Source of the DNA: Chthonomonadaceae bacterium
GTDB taxonomy: Bacteria; Armatimonadota; Chthonomonadetes; Chthonomonadales; Chthonomonadaceae
Assembly (NCBI GenBank): GCA_027459665.1
Contig: DAIDHN010000001.1
Location: 1 to 64,000, forward strand
Length of the DNA: 64,000 nt
Direction of reading: 5' to 3'
The position numbers were made by a program, and so were the translations under genes. Shown piece by piece: positions 9,501 to 17,355 of the stretch. The notes under the pieces were generated by a model. That model was not told where the DNA came from. It was given only the letters and a program-made list of their open reading frames with translations, and ran no database searches. Position 1 is the stretch's first letter, and each line of letters starts with the position of its first letter.

Positions 9501-9886
9501 GGCACTTCTGTTTGCACAACGGGCGCTTGCGCGGTTTCTTCTGCAACTGGCTGGGCTGCCTGCGTTTTTTTTGCAGTGCGCCTGCGCGCAGGCCGTGCGG
9601 ATGGTGCATCAGAAACAGGCTCTGGTTCAGCTCTGGCCTCTTCAGGCGCAGCAGTGGTTTCTGCAGGCGGTTTTACTGGGCTCTTGCTGCGCGCTCGTGA
9701 CCTGGCAGCAGGCGCAGGCGTATCTGCCGTGGATGCAGCGTCTGTCCCTGCAGCTTTGCTTCTACGCGTTTTGCGCGGAGCAGCTGAAGGCGGCGCATCC
9801 TCGACGCGGTTTTCCACTCCAGGGTTGCCGGCAGCCTCCTCGGGCTGTGCAGGCGCTCCATCTGGCGGGAGTTCGTCGAAACTCAT
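6563..9886 (-). CDS. GH42-like (beta-galactosidase-type) protein with long disordered basic/acidic N-terminal tail and RG-rich C-terminal tail
   Basis: This is an 1107-residue protein. Residues 1-275 are low complexity (Ala/Pro/Glu) punctuated by basic clusters (RKTRRSK, RSRARSKSP, RPARRRTAKK, RRSRSKSSR, RRRRNRRSRGRKE) and a tandem VVQTEVPVVQTE. Residues about 285-1010 look like a GH42 TIM barrel plus trimerisation domain: SALFFGNLEAEENHERVL, GFHLERGEWF, FREWLKERYRGSVVALRAAW, LWVSEDDTRTW, and FDEESLLHIQRG...AGIRCSFHLQNDLL. The C terminus is KRRRRRGGRGRGNRND. There is no signal peptide, so the protein is cytosolic. Basic/RG tails of this kind usually bind nucleic acid (as in RNase E/G tails), unusual on a glycosidase fold. 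Candidate catalytic glutamates lie in LERGEW and WVSEDD but were not verified. It lies 127 nt downstream of 10014-10496. Confidence 0.7.
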   Translation of the reverse strand: MSFDELPPDGAPAQPEEAAGNPGVENRVEDAPPSAAPRKTRRSKAAGTDAASTADTPAPAARSRARSKSPVKPPAETTAAPEEARAEPEPVSDAPSARPARRRTAKKTQAAQPVAEETAQAPVVQTEVPVVQTEAAAAPASKPKPARSRKKTVPEPAPADAPQEAAEVLPAAEESAIDNAETAAETVKAKTRRSRSKSSRAKTAPAEAAVSADEPEAEAQPGAEAEAAAQESASGARRRRNRRSRGRKEAPSLPAPQSPQKLAAQSAPEPEPEPVIDTSRGAHLLQHRGIPIIHIHGVPYPSALFFGNLEAEENHERVLRQVQMAAQAGIHLHSTLVELTCPLPQNSGALQEIDARLQTLLQADPNGFVMPRIVFVPARGWRRENPAELCVYADDSGGDPSLASERFWKECESSLQTLVEHIRSREWAERVFGFHLERGEWFQPAAGGADRSTANRDGFREWLKERYRGSVVALRAAWRDADVQFHTVEIPPARLKTDPNQAFYEARSERQYTDFALYTSAIAASRIRGLARVIKRASHYQCLVSVCYGYTLEFSHGDSGHLALGALLQDRNIDLLCGPPSYRDRQPGGAASFPAPIDSVLMHGKLWVSEDDTRTWLSAEDTSNDFNLRLPDQYAVHQAHARAMGRALAHRTAVQWMDLWGEGWLDSPDIWQHIHEFVLCSANPSPAEQPEVVAIFDEESLLHIQRGEAFFSRFTTEMRETLQRAGIRCSFHLQNDLLHPHFPTDAKLYLFLTPFQISAAQKQAIQEKLHNGGKTLVWLYAPAVCEAKPAAGSGSMLETATSTVGILLRQQPWNSRIGSHFLDNNHPITRSLGNREYGTRERLNPSFYVEDTEAVALAEYHGSGLPSVAVKEMPGWKSIFVGEPLLTAGLLRGICQYAGVHTYCDAEDVLDEGCGWLTMHICKDGNRVLRVPAYTPLYDLTHRNTVLSGQNGNEREYRFYAHAGSTHRFFAGYTGVLQTLGFPTALHFQPETEHDALPEPEPILPEPATLLPDLFLDDPALPAPENPDLEILRAVLQMPMPSMDELPLMEEEELMILPESEEQRVASAALVQKILQENSTEAGNKRRRRRGGRGRGNRNDSGSMPEE

Positions 9887-9898
9887 TCAGGTTTTCTC

Positions 9899-9921
9899 CC
9901 GGCCTCCCTGGCTGGGAGGCC
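9899..9921 (-). promoter_or_regulatory. Hairpin immediately upstream of the GH42-like gene's RBS
   Basis: On the minus strand, GGCCTCCC-AGCCA-GGGAGGCC is followed directly by GGGAGA and then ATG at 9886. With no U tract it is unlikely to terminate transcription. It could affect ribosome access or mark processing between this gene and the fatty-acid operon. Confidence 0.35.
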
Positions 9922-10013
9922 CATTTTCTATAAAGAACAAAGTGTGGCAAATGACAGTTTGCTTAATTATTGTACCTTCCGTTTCTGTGCCGAAGCACAG
10001 TCTGCGGCAGGAA

Positions 10014-10496
10014 TTAGCGTGTGGCGGCAGACTGCGCCGCCAATGCCCTGTGCAGCAAAGGCAGCATGCGCGCCGATGAAATACAGCCTGCCTGCTGCGT
10101 TACCAGCTGCCCCTGCGAAGTATAGAGCATGAGCATCGGGCCGGAGCCTGCGGGCAGCGGCGTGCGCTGGCCAGCGTGCAGAGCGCTGTTGAGGCGCACA
10201 CATACAAAAGAGCGCATCAGCGCGGTGGTGCGCGGGCTGGTGAAGGTTTCTGCATCCATTTTTGCGCACCAGGGGCTGCCTGGCAGGTAGTGCCATACCA
10301 GAAGCGGCCGGCGCTGCCGCTGTGCCAGTGTGCGGGCCGCGCGCAGCGAGGAATGCCAGGCTACATTGCCGCCCGGCTGGGGTGCGCGTATAGCGCCCAG
10401 CGCCGCCGCCGCCAGCAGCAGACAAACAGGCAGCAGTGTACTGCGCAGTTTTCTAAACGTATTCAGCAGATTGTTTTGACTGGCAGTATAGGGCAT
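10014..10496 (-). CDS. Membrane-anchored or exported thioredoxin-like protein
   Basis: This is a 160-residue protein with an N-terminal hydrophobic helix (LPVCLLLAAAALGAI) and then a thioredoxin-7/DUF255-like domain: WHSSLRAARTLAQRQRRPLLVWHYLPGSPWCAKMDAETF, TTALMRSFVCVRLN, and GPMLMLYTSQGQLV. Only the first active-site cysteine remains (PWCAKMD, no CxxC), so ordinary disulfide exchange is doubtful. It begins 3 nt after the fabF stop and is probably co-transcribed with it. Confidence 0.6.
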   Translation of the reverse strand: MPYTASQNNLLNTFRKLRSTLLPVCLLLAAAALGAIRAPQPGGNVAWHSSLRAARTLAQRQRRPLLVWHYLPGSPWCAKMDAETFTSPRTTALMRSFVCVRLNSALHAGQRTPLPAGSGPMLMLYTSQGQLVTQQAGCISSARMLPLLHRALAAQSAATR

Positions 10497-10499
10497 GTT

Positions 10500-11774
10500 T
10501 TACGACTTCCTCAGTACAAGAGAGGCGTTGTGCCCGCCAAAGCCAAACGAGTTGGAAAGCGCCACCTGCACCTCTGCCTTGCGCGCCTGATTGGGCACAT
10601 AGTCCAGATCGCACAGGGGGTCGGGGGTGGTGTAGTTGATGGTAGGCGGCAGCAGGTTTTCGTGCAGTGCAAGCGCGGTGATCATCGCCTCCAGCGCGCC
10701 CGCGGCGCCTATAAGGTGCCCCGTCATCGATTTGGTAGAGCTTACTGCCAGCTGGTAGGCATGATCGCCAAACACCTGGCGAATGGCGCGGGTTTCAGTT
10801 TTGTCGTTCACCTCGGTAGAGGTTCCGTGCGCGTTGATGTAGCCCACTTCTTCCGGCTGAACCCCTGCATCGGCCAGCGCTGCCTGCATGCATCGTATTG
10901 CGCCATTGCCGTCTTCAGGCTGACCTGTAATGTGGTATGCATCGCCGCTCATGCCGTATCCTATGATTTCTGCATAGATGCGTGCTCCGCGCTGCAGAGC
11001 CGCCTCGCGTTCTTCCAGCACAACCACCGCACCGCCTTCTCCCATCACAAACCCATCGCGGCCTGCATCAAACGGCCTGCTGGCCAGCATGGGTTCATCG
11101 TTTCTGGTAGACATGGTGCGTGCAGCACAAAAGCCTGCAATGCTCAGAGGCGTAATAGCAGCTTCCGCTCCTCCTGCTATCATGGCATCTGCCCTGCCGC
11201 TGCGAATAACCTCCAGCGCATCACCGATGTTATTTGAGCCGGTTGTGCAGGCAGTGGTAACGCAGGAATTGGGGCCGCGTGCGCCCAGCAGAATAGAAGC
11301 CATTCCCGCCCCCATGTTGCAGATGATGCCGGGAATAAGGAAGGGAGAGATACGCCCCGGCCCGCGATCTGTAAGAATGCGGAAAGATTCTTCTATAGTG
11401 CCTATGCCGCCGATGCCAGAGCCAATAAACACCCCTATGCGGTCGCGGTTTTGGTCGCATATTTCCAGCCCTGCATCCTGCACTGCCATGCGGGAGGCAG
11501 CCACGGCAAACTGCACAAACCGGTCCATTCTGCGAGCTTCCCGGCGCGTTTCAAAAAACGGCGACGGGTCCCACTCTTTGATTTCGGCTGCGATGCGCGT
11601 ATCGAAGCCTGTGGTATCAAAGGCAGTGATTTCTGATATGCCGGAGCAGCCTGAGCGGCAGGCATTCCAGATGGAATGTGCATCCAGGCCTTGTGCGGTA
11701 ACCGCGCCGAGGCCGGTGATAACCACCCTTCGCCTCTGCCGGCCGTGTATGCTGTGTATTTCCTCAGGCATCAT
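10500..11774 (-). CDS. fabF: 3-oxoacyl-ACP synthase II (KASII)
   Basis: This condensing enzyme performs chain elongation in type II fatty-acid synthesis. It is about 424 residues. The Cys-His-His triad is visible in SCVTTACTTGSNNIGDA, NAHGTSTEVNDKTET and KSMTGHLIGAAGALEAM, and the C-terminal SNSFGFGGHNASLVLRKS is diagnostic. ATG 11774 (AAGGAG 12 nt upstream) is preferred; a TTG at 11783 lies only 3 nt from the same Shine-Dalgarno. It follows acpP in the fab operon. Confidence 0.96.
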   Translation of the reverse strand: MMPEEIHSIHGRQRRRVVITGLGAVTAQGLDAHSIWNACRSGCSGISEITAFDTTGFDTRIAAEIKEWDPSPFFETRREARRMDRFVQFAVAASRMAVQDAGLEICDQNRDRIGVFIGSGIGGIGTIEESFRILTDRGPGRISPFLIPGIICNMGAGMASILLGARGPNSCVTTACTTGSNNIGDALEVIRSGRADAMIAGGAEAAITPLSIAGFCAARTMSTRNDEPMLASRPFDAGRDGFVMGEGGAVVVLEEREAALQRGARIYAEIIGYGMSGDAYHITGQPEDGNGAIRCMQAALADAGVQPEEVGYINAHGTSTEVNDKTETRAIRQVFGDHAYQLAVSSTKSMTGHLIGAAGALEAMITALALHENLLPPTINYTTPDPLCDLDYVPNQARKAEVQVALSNSFGFGGHNASLVLRKS

Positions 11775-11800
11775 GCTTTGCAATGGCTCCTTGTAAGGAA

Positions 11801-12037
11801 TCAGGCATTCGCCCGCGATTCCACATGGTCGATGATATCCTGCACCGTCTTGATTTTTTCGGCTTCATCGTCGGGTATTTCAATGTCAAACTCTTCTTCG
11901 AGGCCCATGATGATCTCCACCACGTCTAGCGAGTCTGCCTTGAGATCATCCACAATGGATGCCGGCGGCTGCACCTCGTCTGCGCTTACGTCCAGTTGTT
12001 CTACCAGAACCTTGCGCACACGCTCAAATGTATTCAT
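11801..12037 (-). CDS. acpP: Acyl carrier protein
   Basis: This is a 78-residue acidic protein, [20 protein letters not shown]. The phosphopantetheine attachment serine is in [20 protein letters not shown], the canonical DSL motif. A strong GGGAGGAGA lies upstream of the ATG. Its position between fabG and fabF is standard. Confidence 0.97.
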   Translation of the reverse strand: MNTFERVRKVLVEQLDVSADEVQPPASIVDDLKADSLDVVEIIMGLEEEFDIEIPDDEAEKIKTVQDIIDHVESRANA

Positions 12038-12096
12038 AATCAGGTCTCTCCTCCCAAAATGGGTAATAGTATTCAGAATGGCGTATTGGGCAGTCT

Positions 12097-12840
12097 CTAG
12101 AGAAAGAGCCCCCCGTCTACTGTGATCAGAATGCCCTGAATGTAGGCAGCGTCTTCCGAACAGAGGAAGGCAATCACCCTGCCCACGTCTTCAGGTTTTC
12201 CAAGGCGTCCCAACGGAATTTGCTTTCGCACAGTTTCCTGCTGTTCAGGTTTGAGCGCCCGGGTCATGTCGGTCTCTATGAACCCTGGGGCAACAGCATT
12301 TACTCTTATAGAGCGTGATCCCAATTCTTTTGCAAGCGATTTGGTAAGTCCCACCAGGCCCGCTTTGGCGGCGCTGTAGTTCACCTGTCCTGCCGCCCCC
12401 ACCGTACCGATCACGCTGCCTACGTTTACAATTACGCCCGTACGGCGTTTCACCATGAGCGGCGCCACTGCCTTGCAGCAGAGAAACGCCCCCTTGAGAT
12501 TGGTGTTTAGAACCGCGTCCCAGTCTTCTTCTTTCATGCGCAGCAGCAGCTGGTCACGTGTAATTCCGGCATTGTTCACCAGAATATCTATTTGCCCAAA
12601 CCGTTCTTTTACGGTTTGCACCATGCGTTCTACATCTGCTGCATTGTCTACGCTGGCCTGTACAATCAGAGCCTGTGCGCCTGCCGCTTCAATATCGCGT
12701 GCGGTTTCTTCTGCGGCGGCGGCATTGTTCTGATAGTTTACCACCACACTGGCCCCCTCGCGTGCGAGGCAGAGCGCAGCAGCGCGGCCAATGCCTCTGC
12801 CTGCACCGGTTACCAGGGCAGTTTTACCTTCCAGCTTCAT
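12097..12840 (-). CDS. fabG: 3-oxoacyl-ACP reductase
   Basis: This NADPH-dependent short-chain dehydrogenase reduces 3-oxoacyl-ACP. It is 247 residues. Visible motifs are the Rossmann loop [14 protein letters not shown] (VNNAGITRD), the catalytic Ser in [13 protein letters not shown] and YSAAK with Tyr/Lys. Its ATG overlaps the end of fabD by 4 nt (ATGA), so translation is coupled. Confidence 0.97.
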   Translation of the reverse strand: MKLEGKTALVTGAGRGIGRAAALCLAREGASVVVNYQNNAAAAEETARDIEAAGAQALIVQASVDNAADVERMVQTVKERFGQIDILVNNAGITRDQLLLRMKEEDWDAVLNTNLKGAFLCCKAVAPLMVKRRTGVIVNVGSVIGTVGAAGQVNYSAAKAGLVGLTKSLAKELGSRSIRVNAVAPGFIETDMTRALKPEQQETVRKQIPLGRLGKPEDVGRVIAFLCSEDAAYIQGILITVDGGLFL

Positions 12841-13790
12841 CCGCCTGCCTCCTGAATGAGCTGGCAGGCGGCCTGCAGGTCAGCGGGCTGCTGCACGGCT
12901 GCTGCCCTCGCCTGCTTGTTGATGCGGCGCATCAAACCGGTAAGCGTTTCACCTGTTCCCAGTTCTATAAAAGTGTTGTACCCGTCATTGAGGAGACGCT
13001 GCATTGAATCCTCCCACAGCACGCTTCCGCTCACCTGGCGCGTCAGCCCTCCCACCACATCCTGGGGGTCTTCAATGTAATCTGCGGTGATATTGGCAAC
13101 CACTTTCAGCTTCGGCTTTGCAAGCCTCGCTTCAGCCAGAAACGGATAAAGCGCATCCCCGGCAGTCACCATAAGGGGCGAATGAAACGCGCCGCTTACG
13201 TTGAGCGGAATCACACGTTTAGCGCCTCGTTCTCTTGCCAGTTCGCCTGCCTTTTGCACTGCCTCAGCGGTGCCCGATACAACAATTTGTCCGCCCCCGT
13301 TGATATTGGCCACGGCCGCCACTCCTGCCCCGGTGCTGCGGACATCGCGGCAGATTTCCCGTGCGGTTTCGGCCTCAATGCCCAGCAGTGCAGCCATGAC
13401 ACCCGGGCTTTGCCGGGCAGCATCACGCATCAGCTCTCCGCGCTTTCGCACCAGCAGCAGCCCCTGCTCAAACGAGAGCGCCCCGGCTGCAGTAAGAGCC
13501 GCGTACTCGCCCACGCTGTGCCCTGCAGCGGCTCCCTGTGAAACAGGGCAGACTTTTTGCAGGCATTTCCAGGCCGCAATGCTGGTGGTGTAAAGTGCAG
13601 GCTGTGCGTTTTCAGTAAGCTTCAGCTCATCTTCCGGGCCTTCGAAGCAGAGACTTGAAAGCGAAAAGCCCAGCAGATCGTCCGCTTTTTCAAACAGTTG
13701 CGCCGCTTCCTCAAATTCCTGTGCAAATGCCAGGCCCATGCCAGGCTTTTGTGCGCCCTGCCCTGGAAAGAGGAAAGCCGTTTCAGCCAT
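12837..13790 (-). CDS. fabD: Malonyl-CoA:ACP transacylase
   Basis: It transfers malonyl groups from CoA to ACP. It is 317 residues with N-terminal FLFPGQGAQKPGMG, nucleophile elbow GHSVGEYAALTAAGAL and histidine loop VSGAFHSPLM. It overlaps the end of fabH by 8 nt and the start of fabG by 4 nt. Confidence 0.97.
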   Translation of the reverse strand: MAETAFLFPGQGAQKPGMGLAFAQEFEEAAQLFEKADDLLGFSLSSLCFEGPEDELKLTENAQPALYTTSIAAWKCLQKVCPVSQGAAAGHSVGEYAALTAAGALSFEQGLLLVRKRGELMRDAARQSPGVMAALLGIEAETAREICRDVRSTGAGVAAVANINGGGQIVVSGTAEAVQKAGELARERGAKRVIPLNVSGAFHSPLMVTAGDALYPFLAEARLAKPKLKVVANITADYIEDPQDVVGGLTRQVSGSVLWEDSMQRLLNDGYNTFIELGTGETLTGLMRRINKQARAAAVQQPADLQAACQLIQEAGG

Positions 13791-14805
13791 TGCTTTCTCC
13801 TGCCCAGCGCATCACGTTGGCGGCCCAGGTAAGCCCGGCTCCAAAGCCTGCAGTAACCACAATGCTTCCCGGCTTCAGTTTTCCCTGCTGGTGCGCCTCG
13901 GTAAGCGCCAGAGGCACGGAGGCGGCAGAGGTGTTGCCATAGCGGTCGAGGTTCACGAACACCTTGTCCATGGGAATATCAAGACGTTCTGCCATGGCCT
14001 GCAGAATGCGCAGGTTTGCCTGGTGCATCACGAGCAGGTCGATGTCGGAGGTTTTCAGCCCCACTTCGCAGAGGGCTTCCAAAATGGCCTGGGGCGCCAC
14101 TTCCACACAGAATCTGTACACCTCGCGCCCGTTCATTTGCAGGCCAAACGAGCTTTCGGCCAGAATTTGCGCCGTAATCGGGCTGCGGCTTCCGCCATCC
14201 GGCAGCCACACTGCCTGCAGTTTGTCTCCGTTTGCACCCAGCACCGAGGCAAGAATTCCTTCGCTTTTCGGCACCGCCGAAATCAGCGCTGCGCCCGCCC
14301 CGTCTCCAAAAAGCACGCAGGTAGAGCGGTCGTTCCAGTTGACGTGTTTCGAGAGGGTGTCTGCGCCGATGAGCAGAATGTTGCGCATAGCGCCGCTTTC
14401 TATGAATGCGGCGGCATTGGCCAGCCCGTAGCAGAAGCCAGAGCATGCTGCTGCCAGATCATAGGCAGCGGCTCTTACGGCCCTTATGCGCTGCTGCACA
14501 ACGCAGGCGGTAGCGGGCCAGAGGTAGTCGCCAGAGGTAGTGGCGCAGAGTATAAGGTCGAGTGCATCTGCCGGCATGCCAGCCGCCTGCAATGCGCGTT
14601 CGGCAGCAAGCGCTGCCAGGTCGGCGGTAGTGGTACTGCTGCCGCTTATTCTTCGTTCTCTAATACCGGTGCGGCTGACAATCCATTCATTGCTGGTATC
14701 TACCTGTTCTGCCAGCTGCTCATTGGTCAGCACGGTTTCTGGCACGGCCATTCCCAACGCAACAATAGCTGCATTCTGGTTTCCGGCTCTATTTTTTCTA
14801 TTCAA
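13783..14805 (-). CDS. fabH: 3-oxoacyl-ACP synthase III (KASIII)
   Basis: It initiates fatty-acid synthesis by condensing acetyl-CoA with malonyl-ACP. The catalytic Cys is in AAACSGFCYGLANAA, His in MHQANLRILQAMAERL and Asn in NLDRYGNTSAASVPLAL. The start is uncertain. The reading frame runs back to a TTG at 14856 overlapping plsX by 35 nt. The TTG at 14805, with GGGAG upstream and giving MNRKNRAGNQNAAIVALGMA, better fits the family length (about 340). Confidence 0.94.
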   Translation of the reverse strand: MNRKNRAGNQNAAIVALGMAVPETVLTNEQLAEQVDTSNEWIVSRTGIRERRISGSSTTTADLAALAAERALQAAGMPADALDLILCATTSGDYLWPATACVVQQRIRAVRAAAYDLAAACSGFCYGLANAAAFIESGAMRNILLIGADTLSKHVNWNDRSTCVLFGDGAGAALISAVPKSEGILASVLGANGDKLQAVWLPDGGSRSPITAQILAESSFGLQMNGREVYRFCVEVAPQAILEALCEVGLKTSDIDLLVMHQANLRILQAMAERLDIPMDKVFVNLDRYGNTSAASVPLALTEAHQQGKLKPGSIVVTAGFGAGLTWAANVMRWAGESNG

Positions 14806-14821
14806 TGGGATAGTGTGCTCC

Positions 14822-15886
14822 CTATTCGGTAAACGGCGCGGTCTGCGCCTTTCCAATTCTGCACTTAATGTTTTCTACCAGCTGCTGCCGCACTGCAAAC
14901 TCTGCTGCGCGGCAGGCATTGGCTACCGCCTGCGCATTAGATCGCCCGTGGCCTATGATGCAAACCCCGTTTACCCCCAGCAAAGGCGCGCCGCCTCTTT
15001 CGGCATAATCTACCTTGCGGCGCAGCCCGCGCATAAGCGGCAGCAGCGGTGCGGCGGCCAGCCGGCTCCAGAGTTTGCGGGTAAGTTCTTCTCTAAGAAG
15101 GGAGAGGGTCATTTCCGCCACTCCTTCGGCGGTTTTCAGTGCGATATTGCCTACAAATCCATCGCACGCCACCACGTCTACTTCTCCCGAAAAAACATCT
15201 CTGCCTTCAGCATTTCCAACAAAACAGAATGCGTCTCTGGTTTCCAGGTTCTGACGAAACAGAGCATGTGCGCGTTTTACGAGGTCATTGCCCTTGATGT
15301 CTTCTTCTCCATTTGAGAGAATAGCCACGCGGGGTTGTGCAATTTTCAGTACTCTTTCGGCGTACACGCTACCCATGAGGGCAAATTCGTACAGGTTTTC
15401 GGGGGTACAGTCTACGGTAGCGCCTGCATCCAGCAAAACCACCAGCCCGCCTTTTCTTGTAGGGAGCGGCGTAGCGATGGCTGGCCTGTCTATACCTGGG
15501 ATGCGTCCCAGTGTGAGCAGCGATACCACCATGGCTCCGCCCGTATTCCCAATGCTGATGAATGCATCCGCTTTTTTCTGGCGCACCATTCTTGCAGCTA
15601 CCACCAGAGAGGCATCCGGTTTTTTGCGAAACGCAACCGCCGGCGCCTCCCCCATTTCTATCACCTGCATGGCAGGTTCGATGCGGACATTGGCGAGTTT
15701 TTTGGCCGAGCGGGCCATTTCTTCCTGCAGATCGGCAGGCGCTCCTACCAGTACAAACTGCGCCTGCGAACCGGCTGCAGCCTGGCAAACTCCCCGCACA
15801 ACCTCTTGCGGCCCCTTGTCTCCTCCCATTGCGTCTACTGCAATGCAGACGGGTTCATTCTGGTGAAGAGAGGGTGCAGAGGTCAC
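14822..15886 (-). CDS. plsX: Phosphate acyltransferase PlsX
   Basis: It makes acyl-phosphate from acyl-ACP for phospholipid synthesis. It is 354 residues with family motifs AVDAMGGDKGPQEVVRG, DASLVVAARMVRQKKADAFISIGNTGG, LLDAGATVDCTPENL, SNGEEDIKGN and CDGFVGNIALKTAEG. It overlaps the rpmF stop by 4 nt. The rpmF-plsX-fab order is widely conserved. Confidence 0.96.
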   Translation of the reverse strand: MTSAPSLHQNEPVCIAVDAMGGDKGPQEVVRGVCQAAAGSQAQFVLVGAPADLQEEMARSAKKLANVRIEPAMQVIEMGEAPAVAFRKKPDASLVVAARMVRQKKADAFISIGNTGGAMVVSLLTLGRIPGIDRPAIATPLPTRKGGLVVLLDAGATVDCTPENLYEFALMGSVYAERVLKIAQPRVAILSNGEEDIKGNDLVKRAHALFRQNLETRDAFCFVGNAEGRDVFSGEVDVVACDGFVGNIALKTAEGVAEMTLSLLREELTRKLWSRLAAAPLLPLMRGLRRKVDYAERGGAPLLGVNGVCIIGHGRSNAQAVANACRAAEFAVRQQLVENIKCRIGKAQTAPFTE

Positions 15887-16083
15887 TGTTCGGTAGTACC
15901 GCCTTCGCTGGCAAAGATTTCCGTTCCCTTGTAGCGTCCTGTAGAGGGGTCTACATGGTGCAGCAGGGCATACGAACCGGGCTGTTCAAAGCTGGGGATG
16001 ATTGCCGGGGTATGGGTGAGTTTATAATGAGTGCGCCGCTTGCGCGTACGCTGGTTTGAATGTCTTCTTTTAGGCAGTGGCAT
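15883..16083 (-). CDS. rpmF: 50S ribosomal protein L32
   Basis: This is a 66-residue protein that starts MPLPKRRHSNQRTRKRRTHY, the typical L32 N terminus (xPKRRxSxxRxxxRRxH). The four zinc cysteines found in some L32 proteins are absent, so it is a C-minus type. The C terminus is slightly longer than usual. It lies 3 nt after DUF177 and overlaps plsX by 4 nt. Confidence 0.93.
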   Translation of the reverse strand: MPLPKRRHSNQRTRKRRTHYKLTHTPAIIPSFEQPGSYALLHHVDPSTGRYKGTEIFASEGGTTEQ

Positions 16084-16086
16084 AGT

Positions 16087-16653
16087 TTACTGTTTCTCCT
16101 CCTGCTGCTGTTGCAGCAAAGTTTGCAATACGGCAAAAGCCGGGTTAACCGGGGGCTGCTCTGTTTCGGCTTCCTGCAGCGCCTCCCCCAGTACTTCCTG
16201 CCGGGTGCGTTTGCACTGAACGCACCGCCCTTCCTGTTCAAGTGGCACAGGGCGTGTGGGTTCTTCCAGCAGAATACACTGACGCAGCAGTTCAGTGAGA
16301 TGAAACACAGTTCCATCGAAAAGCTTCCCTGCGTCGGGGTTTTCGTCCTCTTCCAGCACCATAATGGCAGGCAGTGCGCGCGGGCCTGCGGCCTGGTGAG
16401 AAAGCTCAAAATCTTCTTCTATTTTGAACGAAACGGGTTGTTCAAAATACTCTGTACAGAGGCTGCAGGGCAGTGCCACCCCTGTTTGCACCTTGCCGCG
16501 CAACAGCAGGGTGCCGCCTGCATTGGTAAAGACAATGCGCCCGGTAAGCGGTTGTACGCATTCCAGGTCTTCGTCTACAATAGGCGGTTCCTGTATTTCA
16601 TATTCAGCGCTGCGTCCGGGTTCGTGCAGCAATTCGGCAAGGTCAAGTTTCAT
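16087..16653 (-). CDS. DUF177 (YceD) family protein
   Basis: This is a 188-residue protein of the family that almost always sits beside rpmF and takes part in 23S rRNA/large-subunit biogenesis in bacteria and plastids. The family core is visible: RGKVQTGVALPCSLCTEYFEQP with the CxxC pair, and the acidic C-terminal part LRQCILLEEPTRPV...CVQCKR with another CxxC. The four cysteines probably bind zinc. Confidence 0.88.
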   Translation of the reverse strand: MKLDLAELLHEPGRSAEYEIQEPPIVDEDLECVQPLTGRIVFTNAGGTLLLRGKVQTGVALPCSLCTEYFEQPVSFKIEEDFELSHQAAGPRALPAIMVLEEDENPDAGKLFDGTVFHLTELLRQCILLEEPTRPVPLEQEGRCVQCKRTRQEVLGEALQEAETEQPPVNPAFAVLQTLLQQQQEEKQ

Positions 16654-16667
16654 ATATTGCGTTTGGT

Positions 16668-17297
16668 TCAGCGTGCCGTTTTCTGGTCTTGGCTCAGCAG
16701 TGCGCGTCCCCTCTGTATCTGGCCGGTAGCCTTTTGCAGCACATCTTCCAGGTTGGTAAGCACCGTAAGCGCATACTGGTCTGCCCCGCGCGTAGTTTCG
16801 TGCGCCTCTTCCTCTGCACGACGTGTGGTTTCACGTGCAACCAGAAGCGCCTGCTGCACAATTTCGCTTTCTGCCACCAGAGTTTTGGCCTTTTCGCGTG
16901 CGTCCTGCAGAATCTGTTCCGCCTGCTTCTGCGCCTCTTCGAGGTGCTGTCGCGCCAGGGTTTGCGCCTGCGTGCGACCGGTTTCAAGCGACTGCTGTGC
17001 AGAGGTACGCGTCTCCTCTTTCAAGCGTGCGCATTCTGTTTTAGTTTCTTCCAGCAGGCGTGTCTGCTCCTGTGCCATCCGTGCTGCCAGGCGCATTTCT
17101 TCAGGCAGGTTGGCCCTTATTTTCAGCAGTGTAGTGAGAAATGCTTCTTCGGGAAACCCGAAAAAAATTCCCAGTGGCAGCCGGTGCGTATTCTCCACCA
17201 TTTCTTCCAGATTGGTTAACAGCTTCAATATGTCTACATCGTTGCGCGAAGGCGGCACAAAGCGCGGTGCAGAAACTGGCTCCATAGTTTGCACCAC
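16668..17297 (-). CDS. DivIVA/SepIVA-like coiled-coil protein
   Basis: The body is a short globular or helical segment (NDVDILKLLTNLEEMVENTHRLPLGIFFGFPEEAF) followed by a long coiled coil rich in E/K/Q/A (about 110-235), ending ATGQIQRGRALLSQDQKTAR. A coiled-coil septal protein (SepIVA/DivIVA-like) between coaD and DUF177 is known in Actinobacteria, so a division or polar-growth scaffold role is inferred from context and architecture. The start is uncertain. The open frame extends to a GTG at 17429 overlapping coaD, but GTG 17297/17294 or ATG 17285 lie after the coaD stop and are more likely. ATP synthase b-like proteins share the same low-complexity look. Confidence 0.6.
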   Translation of the reverse strand: MVQTMEPVSAPRFVPPSRNDVDILKLLTNLEEMVENTHRLPLGIFFGFPEEAFLTTLLKIRANLPEEMRLAARMAQEQTRLLEETKTECARLKEETRTSAQQSLETGRTQAQTLARQHLEEAQKQAEQILQDAREKAKTLVAESEIVQQALLVARETTRRAEEEAHETTRGADQYALTVLTNLEDVLQKATGQIQRGRALLSQDQKTAR

Positions 17298-17355
17298 TGC
17301 ATGCTGTACTTCTGCTGCGGCATCCTTGCGTGCAGAGGCAGCTGTCTGCGCTCCC

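Noticed and set aside
10176-11237. Long plus-strand frame of 353 residues opposite fabF
   Set aside because: Antisense shadow of fabF with no family pattern and cysteine/histidine-rich random composition.
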